A stretch of 64,000 nt of DNA. Origin: Nocardiopsis flavescens (GTDB lineage: Bacteria > Actinomycetota > Actinomycetes > Streptosporangiales > Streptosporangiaceae). Numbering within the stretch: position 1 is the stretch's first letter; the number at the start of each line of letters is the position of its first letter. The stretch covers positions 62,001 to 126,000 of the forward strand of contig NZ_FQZK01000015.1 of the NCBI RefSeq assembly GCF_900141985.1. The letters run 5' to 3'. Positions 32,107-40,438 of the stretch are shown piece after piece. Below the pieces are notes generated by a model, which had not been told where the DNA came from, did no database searches, and worked only from the letters and a program-made list of their open reading frames with translations. The position numbers and the translations under genes are program-made.

Positions 32107-32954
32107 ACGCGCAGGACCGCGCGGGCGCGGTCGGGCTGGTCCTGGCCCGGCCGCGCCGGCTCCTGAGCGCCGAGCCGTTCTTCATGGAGTTCATCGGCGG
32201 CATCGAGGAACGGCTGGCCGCACACGACATGTGGGTGATGCTGCACCTGGTCTCCACCGCCGGGGAGGAGGCCGCCGCGCACCGCCGCTGGGCGGAGCGC
32301 GGCGTGGTCGACGCCGTCGCGGTGGTCAACCCGACCGTCGACGACCCCCGGCCGGAGCTGCTGCGCGGGCTGGGGCTGCCGTTCGTCGTCGCCGGCGCCG
32401 CGGAGGGCTCGGACCTGCCGGGGGTCGTCTCCGACCAGGGCTCCCCCGTACGGGAGGCCGTGGAGCGGCTGCGCGCCCTCGGGCACCGGCGCCTCGCGCG
32501 GGTCGGCGGGCCCGCCCCGCTGCTGCACACCCGTGCCCGCGGCGAGGCCCTCGCCGCGGCCTGCGCCGCCGCGGGGCTGCCCGAACCGGCGACCGCCGAG
32601 GGCGACTACTCGCACGAGGCGGGCGAGCGGCTCACCGCCGCGCTGCTGGCCGCACCGGAGCCGCCCACCGCGATCCTGTACGACAACGACGTGATGGCGG
32701 TCGGCGGACTGGAGGCCGCCCGCTCGCTGGGCGTGGACGTGCCCTCCCGGCTGAGCCTGGTGGCCTGGGACGACTCCACGCGCTGCCGCCTGGTCTCGCC
32801 CGAGCTGAGCGCGATGACCGTGGACGTGCACCGGTACGGCACCCTCGTCGCCGAGGCCGCGCTGGAGGCGGCCCGGGGCCTGCCCGTCGCCGCGCGCCGC
32901 TCCCCCGCCGCCCGCTTCACCGCCCGCGGCAGCACCGGCCCCGCGCCGGAGTAG
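32103..32954 (+). CDS. LacI-type sensor domain protein without DNA-binding domain
   Basis: A 283-residue protein that begins directly at the first strand of the periplasmic-binding-like domain (AGAVGLVLARPRRLLSAEPF). It continues in LacI fashion to DNDVMAVGGLEAARSLGVDV and LSLVAWDDSTRCRLVSPEL. The roughly 60-residue helix-turn-helix and hinge of LacI repressors are missing. The start is fixed by the ATGA overlap with the mannosidase gene, so upstream sequence cannot supply it. It may be a sugar sensor that acts through the ROK repressor or a decoy; this is inference. A simple broken repressor is the alternative. Confidence 0.8.
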   Translation: MNAQDRAGAVGLVLARPRRLLSAEPFFMEFIGGIEERLAAHDMWVMLHLVSTAGEEAAAHRRWAERGVVDAVAVVNPTVDDPRPELLRGLGLPFVVAGAAEGSDLPGVVSDQGSPVREAVERLRALGHRRLARVGGPAPLLHTRARGEALAAACAAAGLPEPATAEGDYSHEAGERLTAALLAAPEPPTAILYDNDVMAVGGLEAARSLGVDVPSRLSLVAWDDSTRCRLVSPELSAMTVDVHRYGTLVAEAALEAARGLPVAARRSPAARFTARGSTGPAPE

Positions 32955-32968
32955 CGGCCTGTCGGCCT

Positions 32969-33006
32969 GTCGACAGGGCCGCCCGCCGACAGGCGGCCCT
33001 GTCGAC
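32969..33006 (+). terminator. Terminator of the mannosidase operon
   Basis: Perfect 15-bp stem: GTCGACAGGGCCGCC (32969-32983), 8-base loop, and complement at 32992-33006, 15 bases after the stop. No T-run. Several further GTCGAC motifs follow up to 33077. Confidence 0.6.
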
Positions 33007-33104
33007 CAATCCCCTTGCGGACCCGTCGACCTGCGGACACGTCGCCACGTCGACACGTCCCCCCACCGCCTTGTCGACACCGCCCGCACCCCGGGCCGGC
33101 GCAC

Positions 33105-33136
33105 GAAAAAACCGCCCCCGGCTGTGCCGGGGGCGG
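33105..33136 (-). terminator. Rho-independent terminator of tRNA-Ser
   Basis: On the minus strand CCGCCCCCGGC-ACA-GCCGGGGGCGG is followed by TTTTTT. Eleven-bp perfect stem plus T-run, four bases after the tRNA 3' end. Confidence 0.85.
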
Positions 33137-33140
33137 CTGG

Positions 33141-33228
33141 TGGCGGTGGAGGAGGGATTTGAACCCTCGAAGGGTTGCCCCTTACCCGCTTTCGAGGCGG
33201 GCGCCATCGGCCACTAGGCGACTCCACC
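33141..33228 (-). tRNA. tRNA-Ser(CGA)
   Basis: On the minus strand GGTGGAG pairs with CTCCACC, followed by discriminator G and encoded CCA (33141-33143). The anticodon loop CTCGAAA lies between CCCGC and GCGGG, giving anticodon CGA. A long variable arm and a GAGGGTTCAAATCCCTC T arm complete a class II serine tRNA of 88 bases. Confidence 0.95.
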
Positions 33229-33269
33229 GCGAGCCACTCTACCGGATGGGAGGGGGTGCGCAGAACCGG

Positions 33270-33743
33270 TTATCCGCGCCGCCGCCCGAAGAACCGGGTG
33301 AGCAGGCCGGAGCAGGCCGCGGCCACGTCGGCGTCCACCAGGTCGGGCGGGATCACCTCGGGGCGGTGGTTCAGGCGCGGGTCGCGGACCAGGTCCCACA
33401 TCGAGCCCGCCGCGCCGGCCTTGGGGTCGCGGGCTCCGTAGACCAGGCGGTCCACCCGGGACAGCACCGTGGCGCCCGCGCACATGACGCAGGGCTCCAG
33501 GGTGACCGCGAGCGTGCAGCCGGACAGGCGCCACTCGCCGCGCCGGCGGGCGGCGTCGCGCAGCGCCAGGACCTCGGCGTGCGCGGTCGGGTCCCCGGCG
33601 GCCTCGCGTTCGTTGCGCCCGCGGCCGACCACCGCGCCGCCCGGGTCCAGGACCACCGCCCCGACCGGGACGTCCCCCGAGGCCAGGGCCCGCTCCGCCT
33701 CGGCCAGGGCCGCGCGGAGCGCGGTGTCCAGGGCCGTGCTCAC
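33270..33743 (-). CDS. tadA: tRNA(adenine34) deaminase
   Basis: The 157-residue enzyme converts A34 to inosine in tRNA-Arg(ACG). Zinc and catalytic residues are present: HAEV (His55, Glu57) and PCVMCAGA (Cys85, Cys88). YGARDPKAGAAGS and the C-terminal LLTRFFGRRR are typical of TadA. The GTG start is in a GTGA overlap with the associated-protein gene upstream, the usual actinobacterial pairing. Confidence 0.92.
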   Translation of the reverse strand: MSTALDTALRAALAEAERALASGDVPVGAVVLDPGGAVVGRGRNEREAAGDPTAHAEVLALRDAARRRGEWRLSGCTLAVTLEPCVMCAGATVLSRVDRLVYGARDPKAGAAGSMWDLVRDPRLNHRPEVIPPDLVDADVAAACSGLLTRFFGRRRG

Positions 33744-34216
33744 AGGCGCATGCCGTCCAGGACCTCGCCGAACCCGGCGCGGTCGGCCACGACCGCCAGG
33801 ACGTCGCTGGGCAGGACGCCGCTGCCCACGGACAGCGAGCGCAGCTCCTCGGCCGGGACCCCGAAGTCCTCCAGCAGCCCGGAGTCGCCGCTCGGGGCGG
33901 CCCCCCGGGCGGTGTCCGGGACGCCGGCCCCCACCAGGGCGCCCGCCTCGGCGAGCACCCCGGCCAGGGGGTAGTCCTCGGCGACGCGGAGGTCGGACAG
34001 GTACACGCGGGGTTCCGCGTCCTCGTCGGCGCGGACGATGGCGAACCAGTCGTCGTCGACCTCGATGAGGAGGACCGCGGACGGCGACCCCGTGTCGGTG
34101 GCGAAGTCGAGTGTCAGGTCGGTGACGTCGTCGATGACGTCCACTTCACCGAGCTCCAGCTCGGCTCCCCGCCACGTCCCCCCGTCGGGGGCGAAGACGG
34201 CTGCGAAGGTCGACAC
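33740..34216 (-). CDS. tRNA adenosine deaminase-associated protein (1)
   Basis: A 158-residue acidic protein of a family seen only next to tadA in actinobacteria. MSTFAAVFAPDGGTWRGAEL opens a beta-rich half (WFAIVRADEDAEPRVYLSDL) and a helical half ending VLDGMRL follows. The function is unknown; coupling to tadA suggests a partner or regulator. A paralogue with the same layout lies directly upstream. Confidence 0.8.
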   Translation of the reverse strand: MSTFAAVFAPDGGTWRGAELELGEVDVIDDVTDLTLDFATDTGSPSAVLLIEVDDDWFAIVRADEDAEPRVYLSDLRVAEDYPLAGVLAEAGALVGAGVPDTARGAAPSGDSGLLEDFGVPAEELRSLSVGSGVLPSDVLAVVADRAGFGEVLDGMRL

Positions 34217-34258
34217 CGCGTGCTCTCCTCGTTCTCCGGGCTGTGTTCGTGGGGTCCT

Positions 34259-34762
34259 CTACCCCATCGCGTCGAGGACACGCTGGAAGGCCTGCGCGAA
34301 TCCGAGCCGTTCGGAGATGCTGGCCAGCACCTCGTCCGGATACAGGTCGAGATCTCCGGCCAGGGCGCCCAGCTCCATCTCGTCCAGTCCCAGATCGGCG
34401 ACGATCGACAGGTCTCCCGCGGGCAGGACCTGATCGAGATCATCGTCGTCGGGCTGGTCGATGTCCAGGTGGTCGAGCACGTCCCGGGCGACCTGCCAGT
34501 CGACGGACGCGGTCACGTCGGACAGGAAGAGGGACACCTCTCCCCCGTAGACGCGGACGATGACGAAGAAGTCGTCGCCCACCGACACGAGGCCGATCGT
34601 CCCGCTGATACTGGGTTGCTGGCGCAGGGCGTGGATCAGTCCCTTGAGGTCGTGCACCAGGGCGACCGGCAGGAGGTCGACCTCCCAGTACTCCTCTTCC
34701 CGGAACGCCACGGCCGCGAAGTCGCCCGAATCGTCATCATGATCGAGCACTGTCATCGTCAC
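34259..34762 (-). CDS. tRNA adenosine deaminase-associated protein (2)
   Basis: A 167-residue acidic paralogue of the previous gene. GDDFFVIVRVYGGEVSLFLS corresponds to WFAIVRADEDAEPRVYLSDL, and both end in a helical half with a VLDAMG or VLDGMR tail. Only 42 bases separate them, so tandem duplication is likely. The start could be this GTG or the ATG two codons on. No catalytic motif is seen. Confidence 0.72.
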   Translation of the reverse strand: MTMTVLDHDDDSGDFAAVAFREEEYWEVDLLPVALVHDLKGLIHALRQQPSISGTIGLVSVGDDFFVIVRVYGGEVSLFLSDVTASVDWQVARDVLDHLDIDQPDDDDLDQVLPAGDLSIVADLGLDEMELGALAGDLDLYPDEVLASISERLGFAQAFQRVLDAMG

Positions 34763-35037
34763 CCCAACCCGGCCGGTGCCATCAGTCCGGACGAAGGAAC
34801 CCCGGATCGCCCGTTGCGAGTGACATGGTAACGATCACTCCGCACCCGCCGTGGCCCTTGTCCGCCTCAGTCCGACAACGCTCTCACGACTTCGGGGGGT
34901 GCGGCCCCGCGGGGGCTCGCCGCGGGCGCTCCGCGGGCCCCCGCGCGGACCCTTCCGGGTGGGTACGCGCGGTTAGACTCTGCCTGGCCCAGCTCCCCGG
35001 CCACCATCCCGTCGTCCCAGCTCACCCGGAGAACACC

Positions 35038-35691
35038 TTGGAAACCCTGGTCGTCGACCACCCCTTGGTCGCGCACAAACTCACCACCCTGCGCGACGTG
35101 CGGACCGACTCCCCGACCTTCCGGCGCCTGACCGACGAACTGGTGACGCTGCTCGCCTACGAGGCGACCCGCGACGTCCGAGTGACGGAGGTCACCCTCC
35201 GGACGCCCCTGGTGGAGACCACCGGTACCCAGCTGAGCCGCCCCACCCCCCTGGTGGTGCCGATCCTGCGCGCCGGGCTGGGCATGCTCGACGGGATGAC
35301 GCGCCTGCTGCCGACGGCCGAGGTCGGCTTCCTGGGGATGGCCCGCGACGAGGAGACCCTCCAGCCGGCCACGTACGCCGACCGGCTGCCGCAGGACCTG
35401 TCGGGCCGCCAGTGCTACGTGCTCGACCCGATGCTGGCCACCGGCGGCACCCTGGCCGCGGCGCTCAAGCTGCTGGTGGAGCGGGGCGCGGACCACATCA
35501 CGGCGATCTGCCTGCTGGCCGCCCCGGAGGGCCTGGTCGCGGTGGAGCGCAAACTCGCCGAGTCCCTGGCCCCGGACCACGGGGCGACGCTGCGCGTGGT
35601 GACCGCAGCCGTGGACGAGCGCCTCGACGACAACGGCTTCATCCTGCCGGGACTGGGCGACGCGGGCGACCGGCTGTACGGCTGCGCCTGA
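35038..35691 (+). CDS. upp: Uracil phosphoribosyltransferase
   Basis: The 217-residue salvage enzyme joins uracil and PRPP to UMP. VVDHPLVAHKLTTLRDVRT at the start, VPILRAGLGMLDGM, and the PRPP loop VLDPMLATGGTLAAAL are diagnostic, and the C-terminal GDAGDRLYG holds the uracil site. I start it at TTG 35038, because GGAG lies six bases upstream and the length then matches the family. A run-on reading to 34825 is not supported. It is divergent from the tadA-associated genes. Confidence 0.92.
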   Translation: METLVVDHPLVAHKLTTLRDVRTDSPTFRRLTDELVTLLAYEATRDVRVTEVTLRTPLVETTGTQLSRPTPLVVPILRAGLGMLDGMTRLLPTAEVGFLGMARDEETLQPATYADRLPQDLSGRQCYVLDPMLATGGTLAAALKLLVERGADHITAICLLAAPEGLVAVERKLAESLAPDHGATLRVVTAAVDERLDDNGFILPGLGDAGDRLYGCA

Positions 35692-35710
35692 TCCCTTCCC
35701 CGCGCGCGGA

Positions 35711-35743
35711 GCGCCCGGCCGGTCTTCCGGCCGGGCGCTTTTT
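35711..35743 (+). terminator. Rho-independent terminator of upp
   Basis: GCGCCCGGCCGG-TCTT-CCGGCCGGGCGC (12-bp perfect stem) followed by TTTTT, 20 bases after the upp stop. Confidence 0.9.
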
Positions 35744-36110
35744 CGGTTGTTTTCACTGCCGGACGAATGAATGGCCGAAAACCGGGCAGAGTCCTTCCAC
35801 GACCCGCCGTCGCCCCTGGTCGAAGCCGGGATGGCGGAGAGCGCACCCGACCCCGAGAGACGACAGACCGCACCGCATTATCCGAATTCATTTCGAGACG
35901 AGAACGTAACCGACAGGAGTGATCATGGTTCCTGGCTGCCCGTAACCGGGAACCCCGACAGCCCGAAACCACTTCCCCTGAACGTATGTCCGCCCGGACC
36001 CTCACATCCCGCCCTTCCCGGGTGCGGCCCCCGGCGTCCCCACGACGACTACCGAACGCCTCCGGACGCGCACGCTGAGCCATCCGCCTCCCCAGCCCTC
36101 AAGGAGAGAG
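35744..36110. other. Gene-free spacer between upp and the DUF3562-like gene
   Basis: About 370 bases. The only frame with a ribosome site is a six-residue MVPGCP at 35935 (AGGAG upstream), too short to call. The region presumably holds the promoter of the next gene. No strong dyad found. Confidence 0.4.
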
Positions 36111-36344
36111 ATGACCGAGACCACCTCCACCGCCACGACCACCGACGAGCGCTACGCCCCCGTGGTGGAACTCCTCTCCTCGGAATTCTCCGGCGTGCAC
36201 CACGAGTCCACCGTGACCCGGTGCGTGGACGCGGCCCGGCACGGCGCCGAGGAGGTCACCGGAAGCGCCGCCCCGGACCTCGTCGAGCGGATCGCCCGAC
36301 AGCACCTCCAGGTGCTCGCCCTGGCCTTCGCGGAACAGCGCTGA
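36111..36344 (+). CDS. Small three-helix-bundle protein (DUF3562-like)
   Basis: A 77-residue helical protein starting MTETTSTATTTDERYAPVVE. HHESTVTRCVDAARHGAEEV in the middle and LVERIARQHLQVLALA at the end suggest the three-helix dimerisation fold of a family of small actinobacterial proteins. The ribosome site AAGGAGAG lies next to the ATG. No operon partner, function unknown. Confidence 0.65.
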   Translation: MTETTSTATTTDERYAPVVELLSSEFSGVHHESTVTRCVDAARHGAEEVTGSAAPDLVERIARQHLQVLALAFAEQR

Positions 36345-36674
36345 CCGCGCGGCGCCCTTGGGCGGAATCCGCTCCGACCCGAGTCCGTTTTTCGGGCCGT
36401 CCGACACCCCGGGGCCATTTCGGGCCGGGAGCACCCGCCCGACTTCTTCACAAAAGCCAACCCAAACCTCCTGACCTGCGCTGGCGGACGGCCGAATTTC
36501 GGCCCTCCTGTCCCCCGGTGCACAACCGCACCGGAACCGGACACAGCCCGCAAGCAAGGAAGGTCCGACATACCGCCACGCCGAGGGTGCGGCCCAGGCT
36601 TTACGGGCAGGACCCCCAATGCGACAATCGCTGCTGGGTCGGTGGGTACAGGTGGATTCCAAGGGGAGTCGGTC
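36345..36674. other. Gene-free spacer
   Basis: About 330 bases before the 54-residue membrane protein gene. I see no ORF with a ribosome site and no strong hairpin with a T-run. A short TTTTT follows GTCCG at about 36390. Confidence 0.35.
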
Positions 36675-36839
36675 GTGGCGAAGTTGAAAAAATGGGGCGG
36701 CTACGCCCTCATCGGTTTCGTGGCGTTTTATCTGCTCACGCAACCCGAAAGCGCGGCGGGCGTGATCCAGAGCGCGCTCGGAGGACTGATGGGCGGCGCC
36801 GAGTCGATGTCCCGCTTCGTTAACGCACTGCTGCCGTAG
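36675..36839 (+). CDS. 54-residue membrane protein
   Basis: Starts at GTG 36675 with GGGGAG upstream. MAKLKKWGGYALIGFVAFYL is a basic start and one membrane span, and the rest (AAGVIQSALGGLMGGAESMS) is an amphipathic helix. It lies 17 bases before the PH-domain gene and is probably co-transcribed. The function is unknown; a similar small gene before a bPH-domain gene is common in actinomycetes as far as I recall. Confidence 0.6.
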   Translation: MAKLKKWGGYALIGFVAFYLLTQPESAAGVIQSALGGLMGGAESMSRFVNALLP

Positions 36840-36856
36840 GGGGATGGTCGGGTGCC

Positions 36857-37366
36857 ATGCGCCTCGTAGCGTCGAGTAACAGCGCCCCGGCTTCGGTCAA
36901 CCGCTACCTGCTCCCACACGAGCAGGACGTGGTCACCATCCGGCGGCATCCCGCGGTCCTGATCGGACCCGTGGGCGCGGTCCTGGGCGCGCTGATCATC
37001 GCCGGGATCCTCAGCAACACGCAGATAGCGGACACCCCGGCGGCACTGGCCATCATCTGGTGGCTGTGGCTGCTGGTACTGGTGTGGTTCGTGTGGCAGG
37101 TAGCGGAGTGGTCGGTCGACTACTTCGTCATCACCTCCGCCCGACTGCTGCTGACAACGGGGCTGATCACCCGACAGGTCAACATGATGCCGCTGGGCAA
37201 GGTCACGGACATGCGGTTCGAGCGCACCCTGCTCGGCCGGTTCCTGGGCTACGGGACCTTCGTGATGGAGTCCGCCGGCCAGGACCAGGCGCTGAGCAAG
37301 ATCGCCTTCATCCCGTACCCGGAGCAGCTCTACCTGGAGGTCGTGGGGCTCATCTTCAAGGAGTAG
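36857..37366 (+). CDS. Bacterial PH-domain membrane protein
   Basis: A 169-residue protein. After a short polar start it has two membrane spans at about residues 35-55 and 65-85 (LIGPVGAVLGALIIAGIL, IIWWLWLLVLVWFVW). A bPH_2 domain follows (WSVDYFVITSARLLLTTGLI, then MPLGKVTDMRFERTLLGRFL and GYGTFVMESAG). Such proteins are thought to work at the membrane in stress or lipid-related roles; the exact role is unknown. Confidence 0.85.
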   Translation: MRLVASSNSAPASVNRYLLPHEQDVVTIRRHPAVLIGPVGAVLGALIIAGILSNTQIADTPAALAIIWWLWLLVLVWFVWQVAEWSVDYFVITSARLLLTTGLITRQVNMMPLGKVTDMRFERTLLGRFLGYGTFVMESAGQDQALSKIAFIPYPEQLYLEVVGLIFKE

Positions 37367-37389
37367 CCCCCGCAGGCGCATCCGACAGG

Positions 37390-37422
37390 GCACCCGTCCC
37401 CAGGGCGGGTGCTTCTCGTTTT
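37390..37422 (+). terminator. Terminator after the PH-domain gene
   Basis: GCACCCG (37390-37396) pairs with CGGGTGC (37406-37412), followed by TTCTCGTTTT. Twenty-four bases after the stop. The remaining bases to 37618 hold no feature I can support. Confidence 0.65.
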
Positions 37423-37618
37423 CTCCGGGCGGCGCCCGCCCGCGCCGGACCCCGCCGCCGACCACCCGGTTCCCCCTCCGTTCACCTTCCGTTCACCTGG
37501 CCTCGGCAGCCCCGGCAACCCCGCCGACACGGCCCCCGGAAGCCGCGCGCCACCTGGGGTTTCGACACCCCCGGTGGCGCGGGAGGATTCCCTGTGACCG
37601 AGGACCCAGGAAAAAGAA

Positions 37619-37650
37619 TTGACTCAAAGGTGAACATAGGGTTAACTATG
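37619..37650 (+). promoter_or_regulatory. Promoter with a dyad over the -10
   Basis: TTGACT (37619-37624), 17-base spacer, TTAACT (37642-37647). CATAG (37635-37639) and CTATG (37646-37650) form a dyad centred on GGTTAA, placed to block the -10. It drives the 76-residue gene. Confidence 0.6.
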
Positions 37651-37680
37651 GTCATCTGATACGGAAACGAGGAGGGCACC

Positions 37681-37911
37681 ATGGCGCGCAGGACAGACCG
37701 TGCACCACACCCGACTCTCTCCGCCGACGCCCGTCGACACGCGCGTTCCGCCGAGGAGGACCTCCGCCTGGCCGGCCTCACGCCGGACGCCGTGAGCGTC
37801 CCCCGGCCGCGCGAGAACGCCGACGCCATCAGCTCCGGGCACCCGATCATGCACTGGGTGCTGGTCACCGACGAGACCGGGCGCACCCGCCCCGAGGCCC
37901 GCTGGCTGTAA
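37681..37911 (+). CDS. Small conserved protein of unknown function
   Basis: A 76-residue protein starting MARRTDRAPHPTLSADARRH, basic then acidic, ending in GHPIMHWVLVTDETGRTRPE and a short ARWL tail. There are no membrane spans or cysteines. Good ribosome site (GAGGAGG, seven to eight bases before ATG) and its own promoter with an operator-like dyad. Followed by three strong hairpins, so it is a single-gene unit. Not recognised. Confidence 0.65.
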   Translation: MARRTDRAPHPTLSADARRHARSAEEDLRLAGLTPDAVSVPRPRENADAISSGHPIMHWVLVTDETGRTRPEARWL

Positions 37912-37930
37912 CGACGCATCAACGACGCAC

Positions 37931-38034
37931 GCCCCCTTCCGGCCGCGCCGGAAGGGGGCGCCCGGTGTTCGCACCGGGCGCGAGAGAGTGAACCGCGAAG
38001 GGCCGCCCCACGGTGGGGCGGCCCTTCGCCTTTC
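37931..38034 (+). terminator. Three consecutive terminator hairpins
   Basis: 13-bp GCCCCCTTCCGGC stem (37931-37959), a 9-bp CGCCCGGTG stem (37959-37980), and a 16-bp perfect stem from GCGAAGGGCCGCCCCA (37995-38029) followed by CTTTCCCC. The last could work in either direction. Confidence 0.65.
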
Positions 38035-38059
38035 CCCTCCGCCCCCGACGATGACGCCA

Positions 38060-38085
38060 TAGCGCTGTGTCGACATATCAGCTTG
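38060..38085 (+). repeat. 26-base repeat, left copy (flanks ABC-F gene)
   Basis: TAGCGCTGTGTCGACATATC plus AGCTTG. A copy with three changes lies at 40170-40195. Both contain the palindrome TGTCGACA and have the same orientation, one on each side of the ABC-F gene. Confidence 0.6.
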
Positions 38086-38156
38086 AGTCAATATCGGTAT
38101 TTCAGTCGACCTAAAGAGGGCGACGGAGAGTGATCCCCGTCTCACCGACCTCGCCC

Positions 38157-38191
38157 TTGACTCCGCTCGAAACGAGACGTATCGTCTTGTT
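38157..38191 (+). promoter_or_regulatory. ABC-F promoter with TetR-like operator
   Basis: TTGACT (38157-38162), 17-base spacer, TATCGT (38180-38185). A dyad, AACGAGACG (38171-38179) - TAT - CGTCTTGTT (38183-38191), with one mismatched pair, covers the -10, typical of a TetR-type site. No tetR gene is in the neighbourhood. A leader of more than 300 bases follows. Confidence 0.55.
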
Positions 38192-38437
38192 CATGAGGCT
38201 GTACCACTCCCTGTAGATCCCGCGTCCGGCACCCGTGTCCGAGCACAGCGCACCCGCCGCATCCCGGCGGCCCGCGCCGCTCCGCCCGTGCCGCCACCCC
38301 GCGGTCGATCCGGTACGGCCCCTTCGTCGTCCCCGCACCCCGAGCCCCGCACCGCGTGCGCGCCGGCTCCTCCCGGTGCCCGTACACGAAGGCCCCTCCG
38401 GCGGCCCGCGGCCCCTTTCACCGGCCCCACCGCAGCA

Positions 38438-38514
38438 GAGGAGGCACGCCCTTGCGCACCGCCCGAGTACGACCCGCGACGACCGCCGCCGAGACCGCAC
38501 GAGGAGGAACGCCC

Positions 38515-38526
<12 letters not shown>
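38438..38526 (+). repeat. 63-base tandem duplication of ribosome site and start
   Basis: GAGGAGG-N-ACGCCCTTGCGCACCGCC occurs at 38438-38463 and again at 38501-38526, exactly 21 codons apart and in the same frame. Each copy has a ribosome site and a TTG codon, so translation could begin at either. Confidence 0.65.
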
Positions 38527-40161
<1,635 letters not shown>

Positions 40162-40169
40162 ACCGCCGG

Positions 40170-40195
40170 TAGCGCTTTGTCGACAAATCGGCTTG
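40170..40195 (+). repeat. 26-base repeat, right copy
   Basis: TAGCGCTTTGTCGACAAATC plus GGCTTG, three changes from the copy at 38060. It begins nine bases after the ABC-F stop. Its core TTTGTCGACAAA is a perfect 12-base palindrome. Confidence 0.6.
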
Positions 40196-40372
40196 GCCAT
40201 AAATCACCAAAGCAACTGACCGAAACCAGGGGGTGTGTCGGACACCGTCACACCCCCGACGTGGTGTCCGAAAAGCCCGGCCCTCCCAGCATAGGCCCCG
40301 CGGGCCGGTGCTCCGCGCGTCCGCCCCGGTCACAGCGCCGGAACGGATCCGGCGGACGCGCCGACACGAACG

Positions 40373-40406
40373 CCCCCGCGGCCCGGTGACGGGCCGCGGG
40401 GGCGTG
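40373..40406 (-). terminator. Hairpin after dnaB
   Basis: Perfect 15-bp stem, CGCCCCCGCGGCCCG with its complement, loop GTGA, 33 bases beyond the dnaB stop on the minus strand. No T-run. Confidence 0.6.
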
Positions 40407-40438
40407 GCGGAACGGAGGCCGGGGCCGCCCGGGGGCGC

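Noticed and set aside
35771..36823. 350-codon plus-strand frame over the small genes near 36 kb
   Set aside because: Composition is not coding-like; two small genes with good ribosome sites lie in other frames.
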